Below, piece by piece: positions 1-11,096 of a stretch of DNA of 64,000 bases (position 1 is the first letter of the stretch; each line of letters opens with the position of its first letter). The stretch lies in contig CALYLX010000033.1 in the NCBI GenBank assembly GCA_944990035.1, positions 238,003-302,002 on the forward strand. The letters run 5' to 3'. The notes under the pieces are model-generated. The model was given only the letters and a program-made list of their open reading frames with translations. It was not told the origin of the DNA and ran no database searches. The translations under genes were made by a program, and so were the position numbers. Source of the stretch: Clitopilus passeckerianus. Lineage: Eukaryota; Basidiomycota; Agaricomycetes; Agaricales; Entolomataceae.

Positions 1-533
1 ACATCTCCTTCGACACGGCTGCTTGGGAAATTCTCGGTTCCATGGCCAACGGTGCCACCCTCTGCCTTCGTGGCAGGACCTCCAGGGAATGGCGCGCGGT
101 CATGAAGACTGTCAACGTTGTCATCGCCACACCTTCCATGCTTGCTCCCCACTATCCCGAGGACAACCGCACTATCAAAGTTGTCGCAGTCGCAGGTGAG
201 CCCTGCCCCAAGGCTCTTGCCGATACTTGGGCGAAGGCCGTTGATTTCTACAACTGCTGTGGCTCCACCGAAATCACAATTGTCAACACAATGCACCACC
301 ACTATCCCGGTATCAGCCTCGGTGTCGGAGGACCTACCCCCAACAACACTGTCTACGTCCTCGACCCAGAGACTGCAGAGCCATGCAAGGTCGGTGAAAT
401 GGGTGTCATGTGGGCTGGCGGTGACGGTATTACTCGTGGGTACCTCAACCTTCCCGACAAAACTGCTGAGAAGTACCGCCGCGATCCCTTCAAGGATGAT
501 TTTCTATGATGTTCAACACTGGTGAGCTAGGGT
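1..533 (+). pseudogene. NRPS-type adenylation domain fragment, cut at the window edge and broken at its 3' end
   Basis: The frame is open from base 3 and reads as the middle of an AMP-forming adenylation domain of a non-ribosomal peptide synthetase or NRPS-like enzyme, which activates an amino or carboxylic acid as its adenylate. Visible landmarks are ISFDTAAWEI near the start, VAVAGEPCP, the A5-like NCCGSTEITI, and GITRGYLNLPDKTAEKY. The frame then stops at 507-509. The next expected motif, MFNTGELG (the A7 TGD/E region), follows at once in another frame at 510-533, so one base appears to be missing in the T run near 501-504. Beyond 533 no adenylation, carrier or condensation sequence can be found in any frame. 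The gene therefore looks truncated here as well as being cut by the window start. Family assignment is solid; substrate and module order cannot be told. It is either a real pseudogene or a live gene broken by rearrangement. Confidence 0.72.
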
Positions 534-3478
534 AAGCCTATATGGCCAACTTTTCACCAGGTGACGGCCGGAGTGTGCAAGCAACCCTTATGGTAGAACA
601 TTTAGTAGCTTGCATGTAGGCTTCTGATCAGAATCAACGTTGTGCACATTTTGATTGCGACTAGAAGCGGCGTTGTGCAAGCATCCTCTGTCGCAGAAAG
701 CCCGGAAGCCTTTCCGAGAGCTCGGGTACCTAGAACCGCTTAACGATAGCTACCACATGGAACAGAACAGTGCGCATTTCTTCTACTTATGGGCCCGTCG
801 GCAGGGAGCCTGATTAGGCAATGGCGCCTGTCTGTGGCGGAATGCTCCTCGCCGTTGTCGACAGCGATCAAAGGGTGCCTTTTATGGAAACACCGGCTAT
901 CTTGACCACGTGTTCGTGTTCCCTTCGGAAGACGTCATTCAGGGGTTTCTCGCCGTCATTGGGTCCCTCGTCGCTGCCGTTTGTGCCGTCGTCGCCGTGG
1001 CACGCATAGAAGCTCCTTCTGGCATCCGGTTGCTTGAGAGTAGCATAGCCATGTGTAAACCCATTGATATTGAAACACGCACGGCTTTCGGGGCGGGGCT
1101 TAATGTGGTCGGTGAATAAATAAGCATACGTATATAATTTCGAGTATCCATAAAGCGGCTTCATAGCAGCCGGTTGACAAAGTAAAATCCCGAGAGTGAT
1201 GTAACTTACTATAGCCAATGCTAAAGCTTTCCGCCCCAAAGCCTACCGAGCGTGGCTTCCAATACCATGATTTACCGCACAAATTCTCAGAAATGAGTTC
1301 CATGCAATGTTTCCAATGCCGGCGCATCATAAAGGAACTTGGAATTAATTTGACCGATGTTTAGAAGAGCGCTGTCCAGGGCAGACAAGTTTAAAGGAGC
1401 GTACCGTGATTACGAATGTGTTCAAGGGGAACTTCAACAGGTTTTGGTCATATCCTTACGCTAAATTGCTCTGCACCAGGGTTGTTATGAGCTCTAAAAG
1501 TGGCGAATACACAAAGAACATAAGCCTAAGGGTAGGATAACACCATACATACATGTAGATCAGATATGGCCACCTATCTGCAGTGGGTCCCGTTGAACAG
1601 AGTCACACTTCGGCGTGAAAGATCACACATTGAATCCAAACATACCTTTCTCGAGGTGTTACAGTACTCCTATAATGCTGCCTGACCACTTAATATTGAT
1701 TTAATATTCAATAACACCTCTAAGACGTAAGTAACTCTTTATATGCCTATGTATTAACTCGAATAAACCGCAAATTCGCGATTGACCGTCACGGGGACGA
1801 CCTTTTGCCAACGACTTCTCACGACCCTGAGACGACCTTTCACACGACTAATACACCATCGGCGAGAATGATCCGAGCCCCAAGCGACCTATTTGACGAC
1901 CTTTTTCAACGTCTTTTGACAGCGGTCGTCTCGCGGAATTTTAGCGCTCGTTATCCAGTAAAGTTTTGTAGTATTTTGTCTACAGTAGTATACAGACATT
2001 CTATATTCTGCACAATGAAAGGATTGGAGCCATAACAAACAATTTATTTATCTAGTAAAGGACTGTTATACACCCCGACGAAGCAGTACATGCACTGAAT
2101 AGCAATTTTGGAATAAATATTTACTGGGCGCCTATGTATGGGAGCGAGGCGGCAACAATTTGATGTAGCCTGCCGAAATAGGACCTTTTTTGATCGCTGT
2201 TGAGGACGATGAGCAAGTAGATTCTGATGACAAAGGAAGCTCACCAAAAAAGGAAGGCTGTTGATCGCTGCCAGCGACGACGGGCGGCGGTTAAAGGCGG
2301 TGACGACGGTATGGTATTCCCGAAAAGGATCCCCGACGAGCTTCAGGTTCTTGCTTGCACATTAGAAGGGCCTTCTGATTAGAGCGGAACTTGCAAGCTA
2401 GCTTTGATTCTGGGAGAATGATCGCTTGCAAGAAAGTGCGACTGGCGACTCAACTTTTCGAGTTTCCCTATCTCATCAATTTATTCAAGACGCTGGCGCC
2501 AGAGCGGTGACCTTGAACATCTCGATCACGAAGGTAGGGTCAAGGGTTTCCGAGTGGAGGCGTACTGCCCGTTCGAGCTAGGGGCTCTCACCCCTGCTAG
2601 CGCGGCCTACCTTTATCAAGGGCTATCCATCGACGTGCCAGAAACTCAACAATTGTTCATCCTCGACCACTTCCCGGCAAAGCGAAAATAGACGCAAAAA
2701 ACCGCGCACCCAGAAAGGAAGGAGCGCGTGATTTCTGTCCAGCTCCCAATCGACCCACCATTCGAGGTTTCCCCCCTCTTTCCCGGCTGCTGGAGGCTCG
2801 GAAGTGCGCTCAGTACCTGGGAAGACCGGTCTAGGAGGCTAGGAGGGCAGCCAGTGGGCGGATCAGGCCGAAATCAACCGATTTTTTGCTGAATCAAATG
2901 CACTCTTGTGCCTCAAACCTCATCTCATAATGCATATTTAGCTGTGGGCCAGCCTCAAAGCCTTATGCAACTGATTAGAATATTTTTTGCATAATTCCCC
3001 GCCCATTAAGCAGGTTCCAGCCTCGAGCTATGGATTATCGGCTATTATGCACGATTAGACGTTTCTGATTTTTTGGGCAATTGGTGCTGGGAGATCTCCT
3101 CAGCACCTCGACGGAACCGATTCCAACATGGACGTTGCTGCACTTATATAAAAAGAAGTCGTTTTCCGCAGCGGATCGCGCTCACCCATATCTGAGCAAT
3201 CCCAATCGACTTTAGCACACACCACATCAGCTCTGTCAACCGTTATTACATTATACCACTATCGCCTCGCTAGCTAGTTTCAAGTAGGCACGTCCAATCG
3301 ATATGACCTGCTCCAATTAATTTCCAAGAATATAATACCATCCATGCTCGTCGTAAATCAAAGCATAATAACGCAATTCCCCCCTCCCCCCTAACCGGGC
3401 TCCCAGCGCTCAACTCCAGCAGGCTAGAACGATAAAATCCAAGAACTAATTGGGATCCTTGATACATTTGGACGATAG
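534..3478. other. Gene-poor stretch, about 2.9 kb
   Basis: No ORF here has both an ATG start and convincing codon or motif content. A 123-codon minus-strand frame at 868-1239 begins with TTG, not ATG. The 10-mer GACGACCTTT occurs at 1796, 1831 and 1895, which might be subterminal repeats of a decayed transposon. I see no terminal inverted repeat or transposase. The rest looks like unconstrained intergenic DNA. Confidence 0.5.
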
Positions 3479-4298
3479 ACGACTCGATTCACACCGGTCA
3501 TCCCGCTCGGCGTTCCACATGCCACGATTGAGGATATCCAGTATAAGAATTGTGTTATTCCGAAGGGGAGTATTATCTTCCAGAATAGCTGTACGTCCCC
3601 TTCCTCCTCCTCCTCCTCCTCGCCACATAAAGGGAATGGGACTGATAGAGGTTCGGATTGATACGGAGCATGTTCCGCGATTCGAATATCTGGAAAGAAC
3701 CCAAGAGGTTTAATCCGGATAGGTTTGTGGAGGAGCCGGAGTTGCATAAGTATCCGGATTATGCGTTTGGATCTGGGAGGGTAAGTCGTCCTTGTGCTTG
3801 GATATTCCTTTGAGAACTAGACGCTGATACGTCGTTCGATTGATCTAGCGTGCATGCGTCGGGATACATCGAGCTCATAGTGCTATCGTGAGTATCTCTC
3901 TTATGTGGTGGGATGGAGGAACAAGAGCGCTAATTATTGCGGCCAATAGAAACTCGACGCGATGAACCTCGTCTACTACTTCAACATCACCAAAGCCCTA
4001 GATGCGAACAGAAACGTGGTTGAGCCGAATCTCCATTTCTGTCGAGAGGTGCGTTCGCCATTGATCCTTCCTCACCGTTTTCACTCCTGTAAGCATCAAT
4101 GCTAATCGGCTGGCACTGCTTTAGGGTGTCGTACAAAGTCCGGAAGAAGTCAACGTCTCCCTCAAGCCGCGTAGTAAACATCACGAGGAGGTGCTGAGGA
4201 TGGCGTTTAGAGATTGGGAGGAGGCGTTTAGGCCGTTTGAGTATAATTTGGGGGAGGAGGAGAGGAGGGAGGCCAGGGAGATGAGGCGGGGTGCTTGA
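3479..4298 (+). pseudogene. Cytochrome P450 C-terminal fragment (inverted partial duplicate of the P450 at 4849-7119)
   Basis: Only the last third of a P450 is present. The fragment starts exactly at the K-helix exon border: a TAG acceptor, then TTRFTPVIPLGVPH, where the neighbour reads TTRFRPVLPLGVPH. It continues through FNPDRF (PERF-like) and the heme-binding FGSGRRACVG to a stop at 4296-4298. Exons are about 3479-3590, 3682-3780, 3849-3888, 3950-4048 and 4125-4298, matching the neighbour's intron positions. The acceptor of the first intron has decayed: TAC stands where the neighbour has CAG, just before GGAGCAT. No N-terminal part, I-helix or start codon exists upstream. It is a non-functional 3' fragment from segmental duplication, although its last exons are still open and similar to the intact copy, so it is fairly young. 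Confidence 0.82.
3602..3619 (+). repeat. (TCC)6 microsatellite
   Basis: Six TCC units interrupt the first intron of the P450 fragment. The corresponding intron of the intact neighbour has only a short pyrimidine tract, so this expansion arose after duplication. Confidence 0.85.
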
Positions 4299-4570
4299 GG
4301 AGTTTGGTTCATGGTTGGGGGGTTTCTTATGTTGGAGAGTTATTTTTCCTCACAATGACTCTGAGCGTTTGGATAATGCGATGCTTTGCCGTTCTCTGGA
4401 GATATGATGATGATTTTGCGCGATGGCGGAGCAGGGTTGACTGGGAGGGAGAAACTAGCAATATCCTAAGCTGTATGGGTCGCTTCTAATTCTGTATCTG
4501 TATAAAATAACCCATATACAGCGCTCAATACAGGTCGTACAGTTCAATTGATCTCACTGGGGTTCAGCGC

Positions 4571-4852
4571 TCAACGTTCAACACGGACCAGACAGTATTC
4601 GCTCTTCTCTGAGTCTACCAGCTCGGCAAGGTCATCGAACTCTGGCTTTGAAGTTGATGCGTGACGCGTTTGGTCAGCGTTAATTTGGTAGCCTTCCCAC
4701 CAAAACCCCTCTTTGCAGATGGTATGCTCATTGTTGTCAAAGCCTTCGTATCCATTCATAATACGATCTCTGAATTCGTCGATGCTTTGGCCGTTGCTCG
4801 TCATTACAGAGTCCGAACGTAACTTCGAGTTTCTCCAATACAAACCACTCAA
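4571..4852 (-). CDS. Possible small ORF next to the P450 3' end, unknown
   Basis: A 93-codon minus-strand frame overlaps the last bases of the P450 coding region in another frame. The more plausible start is an internal ATG giving about 77 residues beginning MTSNGQSIDEF. The predicted protein is polar and acidic, with a FWWEGYQ segment and no signal peptide or membrane span. I do not recognise it. It could equally be P450 3' UTR that happens to be open. The equivalent region after the duplicate P450 fragment (4299 on) shows no similar frame, which argues against a conserved gene. Confidence 0.25.
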   Translation of the reverse strand: MSGLYWRNSKLRSDSVMTSNGQSIDEFRDRIMNGYEGFDNNEHTICKEGFWWEGYQINADQTRHASTSKPEFDDLAELVDSEKSEYCLVRVER

Positions 4853-7119
4853 GCAGCCTTCCTCATCTCTCTCGCACTCCTCCTCTCCTCCTCATCCAAA
4901 TTATATTCAAACGGTGTAAATGCCTCCTCCGAATCTCTAAATGCCTTCCTCAGCACCTCCACACGATGTGCGCTACGCGGCTTGATCGAGACGTTGACTT
5001 CCTCAGGAGTCTGTACAAGACCCTACGAGCCAATTAGTGTCAGTATACCACGACGTTTATTCGAGTGGAGTGAGAAAGGAAGGATCAACACACCTCTCTG
5101 CGGATATGAAGATTCGGCTCTATAGGGTTCCCGTCCGCGTCTAGCGCTTTGGAGATATTGAAGAAGTATACGAGGTTCATCGTGTTGATTTTCTGTTTGC
5201 GATAATATTTAGCTCCCTCGTCTTTTGAACCAGGCATAAGATAGACGATGTACTCACGATGGCGCTATGAGCTAGATGTATGCCCACGCATGCACGCTAG
5301 ATTAATTAACAAGCCAGTTAGACTCTGTTTCTCGAAGACTTTAGCATACGGAAGATTTACCCTCCCAGACCCAAATGCATAATCAGAATATTTATGCAGC
5401 TCCGGCTGCTCGATAAACCTCTCAGGGTTGAACATATCTGGATCCTTGAATTGATTTGGATCGCGGAATATGCTCCCTGTCGGTAGAATCTCTATCAGGC
5501 CATCCCTATAGATGTGTGAGGAGGAAAAGGACTTACAGCTGTTCTGGAAGATGGTACTTCCTTTGGGGATAACATAATTTTTGTACTGGATATCTTCGAT
5601 TGTAGCATGTGGGACGCCAAGTGGGAGGACGGGTCTGAATCGCGTGGTCTACCGAGCCGCAGAATTCCTTCTCAGGCAAACACACTCGTGATGGATCACT
5701 CAAAACGCACCTCAGCAACAACAGCTTTCAAATACGGCAAATTCTCGAAATCATCCAACTCTGGCACCCTATCCGTCCCAACGACTCTATCCATCTCCTC
5801 ATGCAGCTTCGGCAAAACCTCTGGGTGTGCAGCGATGCAGAGGAGAAATAGCTGTAGGAATGTCGAGGTGGTTTCGGCGCCTGCTACCATCATCACGTAG
5901 CCAAATGCCCTATTTGTGAAAGAGTCAATCAGTACAGATCCTAACCCGGACAAAGGGAGAAAACAAACCGCAACGCATCATGATCCAAGTTCCACTCCCC
6001 CGCCCTCGAATAAACCTCCTCCATAAACGCCCCATTCCCCATTCCCTTCTCCAACCTCTCCTCAACAGGCCTCAACATCTCTCCCAACACTCTCTTGTGC
6101 TTCTCCTTCAACTCTCTACATTTCCCTTTCCAAGCAGCCCATCGTTCAGGGATGTGTTTTAAGAATGGGAATAGATCGACGGGTGGGTGTTCGGTGGGGG
6201 AGGAGAGACGAATGGCGAGCTCGAGCATTTGCCAGAAGGAGAGGTAGAGTGGGGAGGAGGGGGTGGGGAAGCGGAGGCCGAACATTACGGAGTTGATGAC
6301 GGAGGTTGAGGTGCGGCGGAGGTGTGTGCGAACGTCCTGTGTGTATTCAAATAACTACCTGGTTCTCTCTCGAGGTAGAAGTGAAGAAGAGGGGCGTACG
6401 GAGGGTGTTTTGAGGATATCGTACATAAGCTGTGTGCTTTCTGCTTGTTGGATCCCGAGATGGGATCTGCAGGCGTGTGAGGAGAGGACTTGTTGGGCTG
6501 CGCGACGGAGAGAACGCCATCTGTCGCCTGATAGAGGTGCAAGGTGTATGTGAGTTGTGAAGCTTAGATAGGTCGGCGTGCGAGGGATACGTACCATATC
6601 GGGCCCTGATTAAGCATGGTCATTGTTAGATGATAGACTCGTCGGAAGGAAATTGCGGACGTACATAGCGACGTTATTATTCTGCCCCTCAATCCGATCC
6701 TTGATATGCACGGAAGGCCGGTCTGATGAGAACGCGGAGTTCTTCTCCAATACGTGGTGAATTGCCTCGTACGAGCTCAGGACGACAAGGGTCTTATGTG
6801 CGAGTTTGAGACTGAAGATGTCGCCGTATTGGGAGGCCCATTCTGCGAATCTACAAAGTAAAGACCAAAGTCAACGTCTGGGAGTAAGAGATGACACATA
6901 TACTCACTGATAATGCCCACCCTTCTTAGGCAACATATGTATATTCCCAATAAGCGGCTTCGTTGGAGGTCCAGGAGGGAGGTAGGCTTCTCTCTGGCCA
7001 TACTGAGCAAGCTTGTACCCAGCCCAAATGAAAACGGCAGCTGCGACGAGGATCAGAGGCTGGGTGGGTATGAGGGAGAGGCCTTCAAGTCGTGTCGTCA
7101 CTGTGTCAAATACTGGCAT
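4849..7119 (-). CDS. Cytochrome P450 monooxygenase, with an apparent one-base frameshift near the C-terminus
   Basis: A microsomal class II P450: heme-thiolate mono-oxygenase using electrons from CPR. The start at 7119 gives a short N-terminus, one membrane anchor (residues about 15-38), then LPPGPPTKPLIGN. The I-helix AGAETTS, K-helix ETTR, PERF-type FNPERF and heme loop FGSGRRACVG with its cysteine ligand are all present. Eleven exons fit GT-AG splicing: 7119-6908, 6850-6665, an 11-base exon near 6590, 6527-6400, 6336-5969, 5909-5711, 5648-5537, 5476-5361, 5296-5258, 5193-5094 and 5022-4849. Corrected length is near 547 residues, normal for the family. One extra base at 5160-5161, compared with the duplicate at 3950-4048, throws the penultimate exon out of frame after the heme loop and would give an early stop. 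The last exon is still well conserved, so this may be an assembly error or a very recent lesion. Substrate unknown. Confidence 0.88.
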
Positions 7120-8150
7120 TTTGGTGGTGAAATCTGGCCACTTTGAGTCGTATCAAGTGGCAGAAGACAACCTCGCAGGAAGGCCTGGTGGATGGTGCTG
7201 GCATTCATATCAGATGGTCCGCACTCGGGCTTCCCTGTGGCAACCAATACACGATGCGGCAGATATCAAGATGGGCGAAGTTGTGGGCTATTGAGCGTAA
7301 GCTGGGAAGTGTGCCCGTTAGGATGATCTGCGGCGGATAAATTTGGCACAAGTGATCCGTGGTGCCAAGAAAACGGATCAACCTCTACGAAATGCTTAGC
7401 TAAGTCGTTCCCACAAACACAGTGGCTGCCGCGTTTTCGAATGGACTTGATCCCGTCAAAGTTCTGCATTATGCGCCATGGCTGATTTCATGCAAAGCGT
7501 TACCTCACTCATGGTGATTGGGTGCACAAAGGTACAACGGTGGATAATCAGACCGAAATATGATGGCGATGGGCTCCGAGTCAACGGGTCCGACCTCCAC
7601 AAGTTGGGCACTGGCAGTGTATTCGAGGAACTTGAGTTCGTCGTCTCTCGCATGTCAATTCACGTACAATGGGCAGATTACGCCGAGGGAGAGGCTTAAA
7701 TGGCATATGTTCTACCTCCTACAATGCGGGAGTCCAAGTTGTATCCTCCATGTCAAAAGGCAAAATGCATTTCAAGAGAAGTTTCGAGCGATCAATATTC
7801 ACATCTCCTGGTACAACGTCAACTTGTGATAGGTTATCCGTGGTTACCTCGGTGAGTTGAGCCCCTAGCAGTAAAACATTTGCTGACTCTCTTGCCAGGA
7901 AAAGTTCAGACTAAATATGCTACTGCGCCATAGTCAGATTACTCACAATGTTTGTTTTCCGCCGAACTGCCCCGAGCGGTGGCCGTCCTTGGATCAGTCG
8001 TAGTTATGATCATCCAGACAAACGTAATGGATTTCATGCGCTGATCATGGCCATATGAGGGTAATTTCCACCACCAAGCATTAGATCGAAGGATGCATGG
8101 GATGAGTCGGTCTTTGAGAGAATTGCGAATCACTTGTAACAGAACTATGC
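7120..8150. other. Intergenic region upstream of the P450
   Basis: This holds the promoter side of the P450 gene and unassignable sequence. ORFs up to about 90 codons occur on both strands but none shows recognisable motifs or splice structure. Confidence 0.5.
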
Positions 8151-8819
8151 TGGCAATGCATTGCAATTCAAGCAACACCCGAACGTGTCCAAGTTTGCAC
8201 CTAAGCAGGATCGTGTTATCGCTCTGAAGGACCGGTCGAAGAATTTCCCTGTTGGACAGAGTTTGGCGGTGTTGAAGTGGAGGTACAGTGGGACGGACGA
8301 GAGCAATGTCCCGCTTTCAAGTATGTATCTTCTGCTCGGATTATTGGCAGTCGCTGACATCCTTTGTCTACAGTCAACTTCTGGCCGACGCCGTCGCCCG
8401 ACGGTACAATTGAGATCTCTGGAATACGAGCTCGAGGAGGAGAACGTCGCGCTGTACGACGTGTCCATTCTCATACTTCCCCATTCCTGTCACTCATTAC
8501 ATCCCCAACAGAAATGGCTCATGCCCAACTGTTTCATCACATTCTGGGGAATGGTCCCTTGACCCCAACTCGCACTCGCTGGCCTGGACGATTCCGCAGA
8601 TTTCGGCCCACGATGAGGATTCAAGAACAGGATCGATTATGTTCACTGTTGGGGGGATGATGTGGCGACATTCTTCCCGGTACGGGTGAACTTCGTGGCC
8701 GAAGGGTCCTTGGCGGGTGTTGGGGTGCTTGAAGCGAAGAAGGTTTCTGGCGGGGAGGCTGTGCCATTCTCAGTCGATTCGATTCGGTTGTGAACGTGGA
8801 GAACTACTTGGTTGTGTAA
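8151..8819 (+). pseudogene. Coatomer delta subunit (COPI) C-terminal fragment, frame-broken
   Basis: The sequence encodes the mu-homology region of coatomer delta (ARCN1/RET2), part of the COPI coat of Golgi vesicles. Recognisable pieces in order are NALQFKQHPNVSKF, VIALKDRSKNFPVGQSL, LKWRYSGTDESNVPLS, INFWPTPSPDGTIEIS, EYELEEENVALYDVSI, then CPTVSSHSGEWSLDPNSHSL, TIPQISAHDEDSRTGSIMFTV and the C-terminal ENYLVV with stop at 8819. A GT-AG intron at 8321-8373 is retained, so this is a DNA-level duplicate, not a retrocopy. Frames change at about 8418, about 8475, in a G run near 8655, and at a 5-bp tandem duplication (GATTCGATTC) near 8776-8785. There is no N-terminal longin domain. It is clearly dead; the working gene must lie elsewhere in the genome. 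Confidence 0.85.
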
Positions 8820-9533
8820 GAGTGCAAGATACCTGAATCTATTTTCGACTTTTCTTCCTTCCTACTGCCACACTCTTCATGCTCGGCTCTCTTGCTGTCG
8901 GCGGTGATGGTTGCTGTTGGTGGCAATCATTCTGCAAAGATTCAGGAGTATGTCTGGATGGCTAAGCCATCAAGCTGACTGATATTTAGGAGGATGTGTA
9001 AGATGTCTTGATTACGATGGCTATCAAACCGCTAGCCCAATTCATATCCAGGGAAGGATCCCCCGCTCGGCATCGTTGCAGTAATTGTTGGCCTGGGGAT
9101 GGCTGTTCTATCTGCTACGTACACGCGCTGACAGAAGGACGCGTTTCTGTTCAAACACATCACGAGTTTGGGAACCGGGGTCACCGACATCCAATCATGT
9201 CTCGATGTTTATTTCTGTCAACTGACCTTCCAAGATCAAACCCACGTTCCTGCTGTGGATGCTCAATAAGCAAGGTCCGAAGAAGTCCAGAGAACAATGC
9301 GACACTGAAGATTACCAAGATGACTCTCATGGTTTCTCCAACTGGTAGGATTGCCAGGAACGTGCCGAACAAGGGCAGGACACCCCGGTCGAGACCTCTG
9401 CGCAATTGATGTGATTTCGATTATCGGGGGAGACACTGGGGTTATAAAGGTCAGTGTCCTCGTTCGATGAAATTCAACACGAACTCATAGCCTTCTCCTT
9501 CAGTGTCAATATCCAGCACTAACAGTAATCACA
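8820..9533. other. Intergenic region with one hydrophobic minus-strand frame
   Basis: A minus-strand frame at 9181-9405 encodes one hydrophobic stretch (residues about 10-45), but it lies alone and lacks recognisable neighbours. The promoter and 5' UTR of the GST-like gene occupy the last 100 bases or so. Confidence 0.45.
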
Positions 9534-10377
9534 ATGGCCTCTATTGGTGAACTCTATGCTCCCGAAGGCAACCCCGCCGCCTTTGTGGTGAGTCCTACAT
9601 CCATCCAAGCAGATCTATAATCGGCACTGATCTCAACTTTGAAATCAAAAGGTTAATGCTGTCACAGCCTACAGTGGCCTCACCGTCGATCGCCCCGAGT
9701 ACAAGCACATGACGGATAACAAGGGCGAGGCATTCCTCAAGACCTTCCCTCACGGAAAGATACCCGCTTTCAAGGGAAAGAATGGCCTCTCGCTCTTTGA
9801 GGGAGCTGCCATCGCCCGCTACTGTAAGTTGCTTTTGTCTTCTCAAGTTCTGAAATCGGGACCGATCAACCCTGCTTCCAGTTGCTGCTCTTGCTCCTCA
9901 ATCGGGCCTCCTTCCTGCATCACTTGAGGATCAGGCTCTCGTTGATCAGTGGAACCACTTGATTGACACCGAGGTTTACACCTATGCCATCTTCAACTGG
10001 CTCTGGTGCAATGGAAGGCTAGGCCCGTTCACCCAAGAAGTAAGTGCTTTTTGTAGCGTGCTTAGGAATCAGTTGCTAACCATTTGCTCCAGCTCAGTGA
10101 CGGGCTCAAGGCTCGCGAGGAGCGTGCTCTGGCCACCATCAACAAGCATCTCGAAGGACGCACCTATCTTGTCGGTGATAAGATCACCCTCGCAGACGTT
10201 ACCCTCGCTGGCGTCATCAGGTTCACCATCTCCTACACCTTCGCCAAGGCTGAGCGCGAGAAATACGCAAATGTTTTCAACCATTTCGAGCGCCTTGCGA
10301 AGGTGCCCAGCCTGGAGAAGGTATTGAGTGGAGCGACGTATGCTGAGGAGTCAGTTAAGCACACTCCCAGTGCCTAA
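9534..10377 (+). CDS. Glutathione S-transferase family protein (eEF1B-gamma-like GST fold)
   Basis: Four exons (9534-9587, 9652-9823, 9882-10039, 10093-10377) give 222 residues. The N-terminal thioredoxin-like half contains FPHGKIPAFKG, with the cis-Pro loop, and LFEGAAIARY, the Glu-Gly/Ala turn that binds the glutathione gamma-glutamyl group. The helical C-terminal half has LEGRTYLVGDKITLADVTLA, the conserved N-capping Asp motif of GSTs. The pattern matches the GST-like N-terminal domain of elongation factor 1B gamma and the related free-standing fungal GSTs. The eEF1B-gamma C-terminal domain is absent and the stop is clear at 10375-10377, so this is a stand-alone protein. Likely cytosolic, in detoxification or as a translation-factor relative; the sequence alone cannot decide. 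Confidence 0.88.
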
Positions 10378-10479
10378 AAGTGCATGACATGAGCACATAC
10401 CTAGTTGTAGGCATGATTGCAAAATATAAATTTGACATTTCTGAACATGTGTGCTCGGAGAACATGTAGCCACTATTTG

Positions 10480-11096
10480 CCACTAGATATTCGGTCCGCT
10501 TTGACATTAGCAGCTGTCCATGGACATAAGACAGTGGTCCAATTGCTCCTTGGTTCTCCCAAACCGATGTTAACAGCCAGGACAATGGTGGCCAGACGGC
10601 TTTGATGCATGCATCCGAATTGGGTCATAGTGGAGTGGTCCAACTCATCCTTAACTCGCGATACATCGACACCAGTCTCAGGAATGAGTCCGTGTCAACA
10701 GCTCCGGGTCTTGCATTTAAGCATGGCCATGAGGCGGTGGTCCGACTCCTCCTTGGCTCCCGCTATATTGACCCCAACATGCACGATTACGACGGGTTAA
10801 CGGCGTTGATGCTGGCGATCTAGTCTGGCCATGAATCAACTGCCCAAGCACTACTTGAAAATCCAAAACCTGACCCGTAGGGAGCGGCCATTTCCGTGCG
10901 GCATGGCATGTACTCGGATGGCATTTTTCATACTACGGCTTGTGAAGACTGTGATATCATCCATGAGTCGATGGGTGCTCGTGATTTAGAGATTCGATGC
11001 AAATGCAAGCGCCATCGAAACATCGTATCTATACTCGAAGCAGTAGCGACCGCCCAGGCACCTTGCAGTCATGGCAATAGCATCCCTCCCCAGTAA
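10480..11096 (+). pseudogene. Ankyrin-repeat protein remnant
   Basis: At least four ankyrin-type repeats can be read across frames: LTLAAVHGHKTVVQLLLGS, TALMHASELGHSGVVQLIL, LAFKHGHEAVVRLLLGSRYI, and SGHESTAQALLENPKPDP. The first passes into the second only with a frame change near 10570. In-frame TAG codons occur at 10821 and 10878. A trailing open frame at 10896-11096 carries cysteines and histidines (TTACEDCDIIHES, IRCKCKRHR) and may be the former C-terminus. Fungal ankyrin proteins of this sort serve as protein-interaction scaffolds. This copy lacks a start and is interrupted several times, so it is a relic. Confidence 0.72.

Noticed and set aside
534..563. A 30-base intron after the NRPS TGE motif
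   Set aside because: GT and AG are present but 30 bases is too short for this genome's introns and the sequence after it no longer matches the domain.
868..1239. 123-codon minus-strand frame with a hydrophobic start
   Set aside because: It begins at TTG with no ATG nearby, has no motif and lies in a decayed region; probably chance.
9181..9405. Hydrophobic 74-codon minus-strand frame
   Set aside because: Isolated, no family match; could be a relic but cannot be supported.
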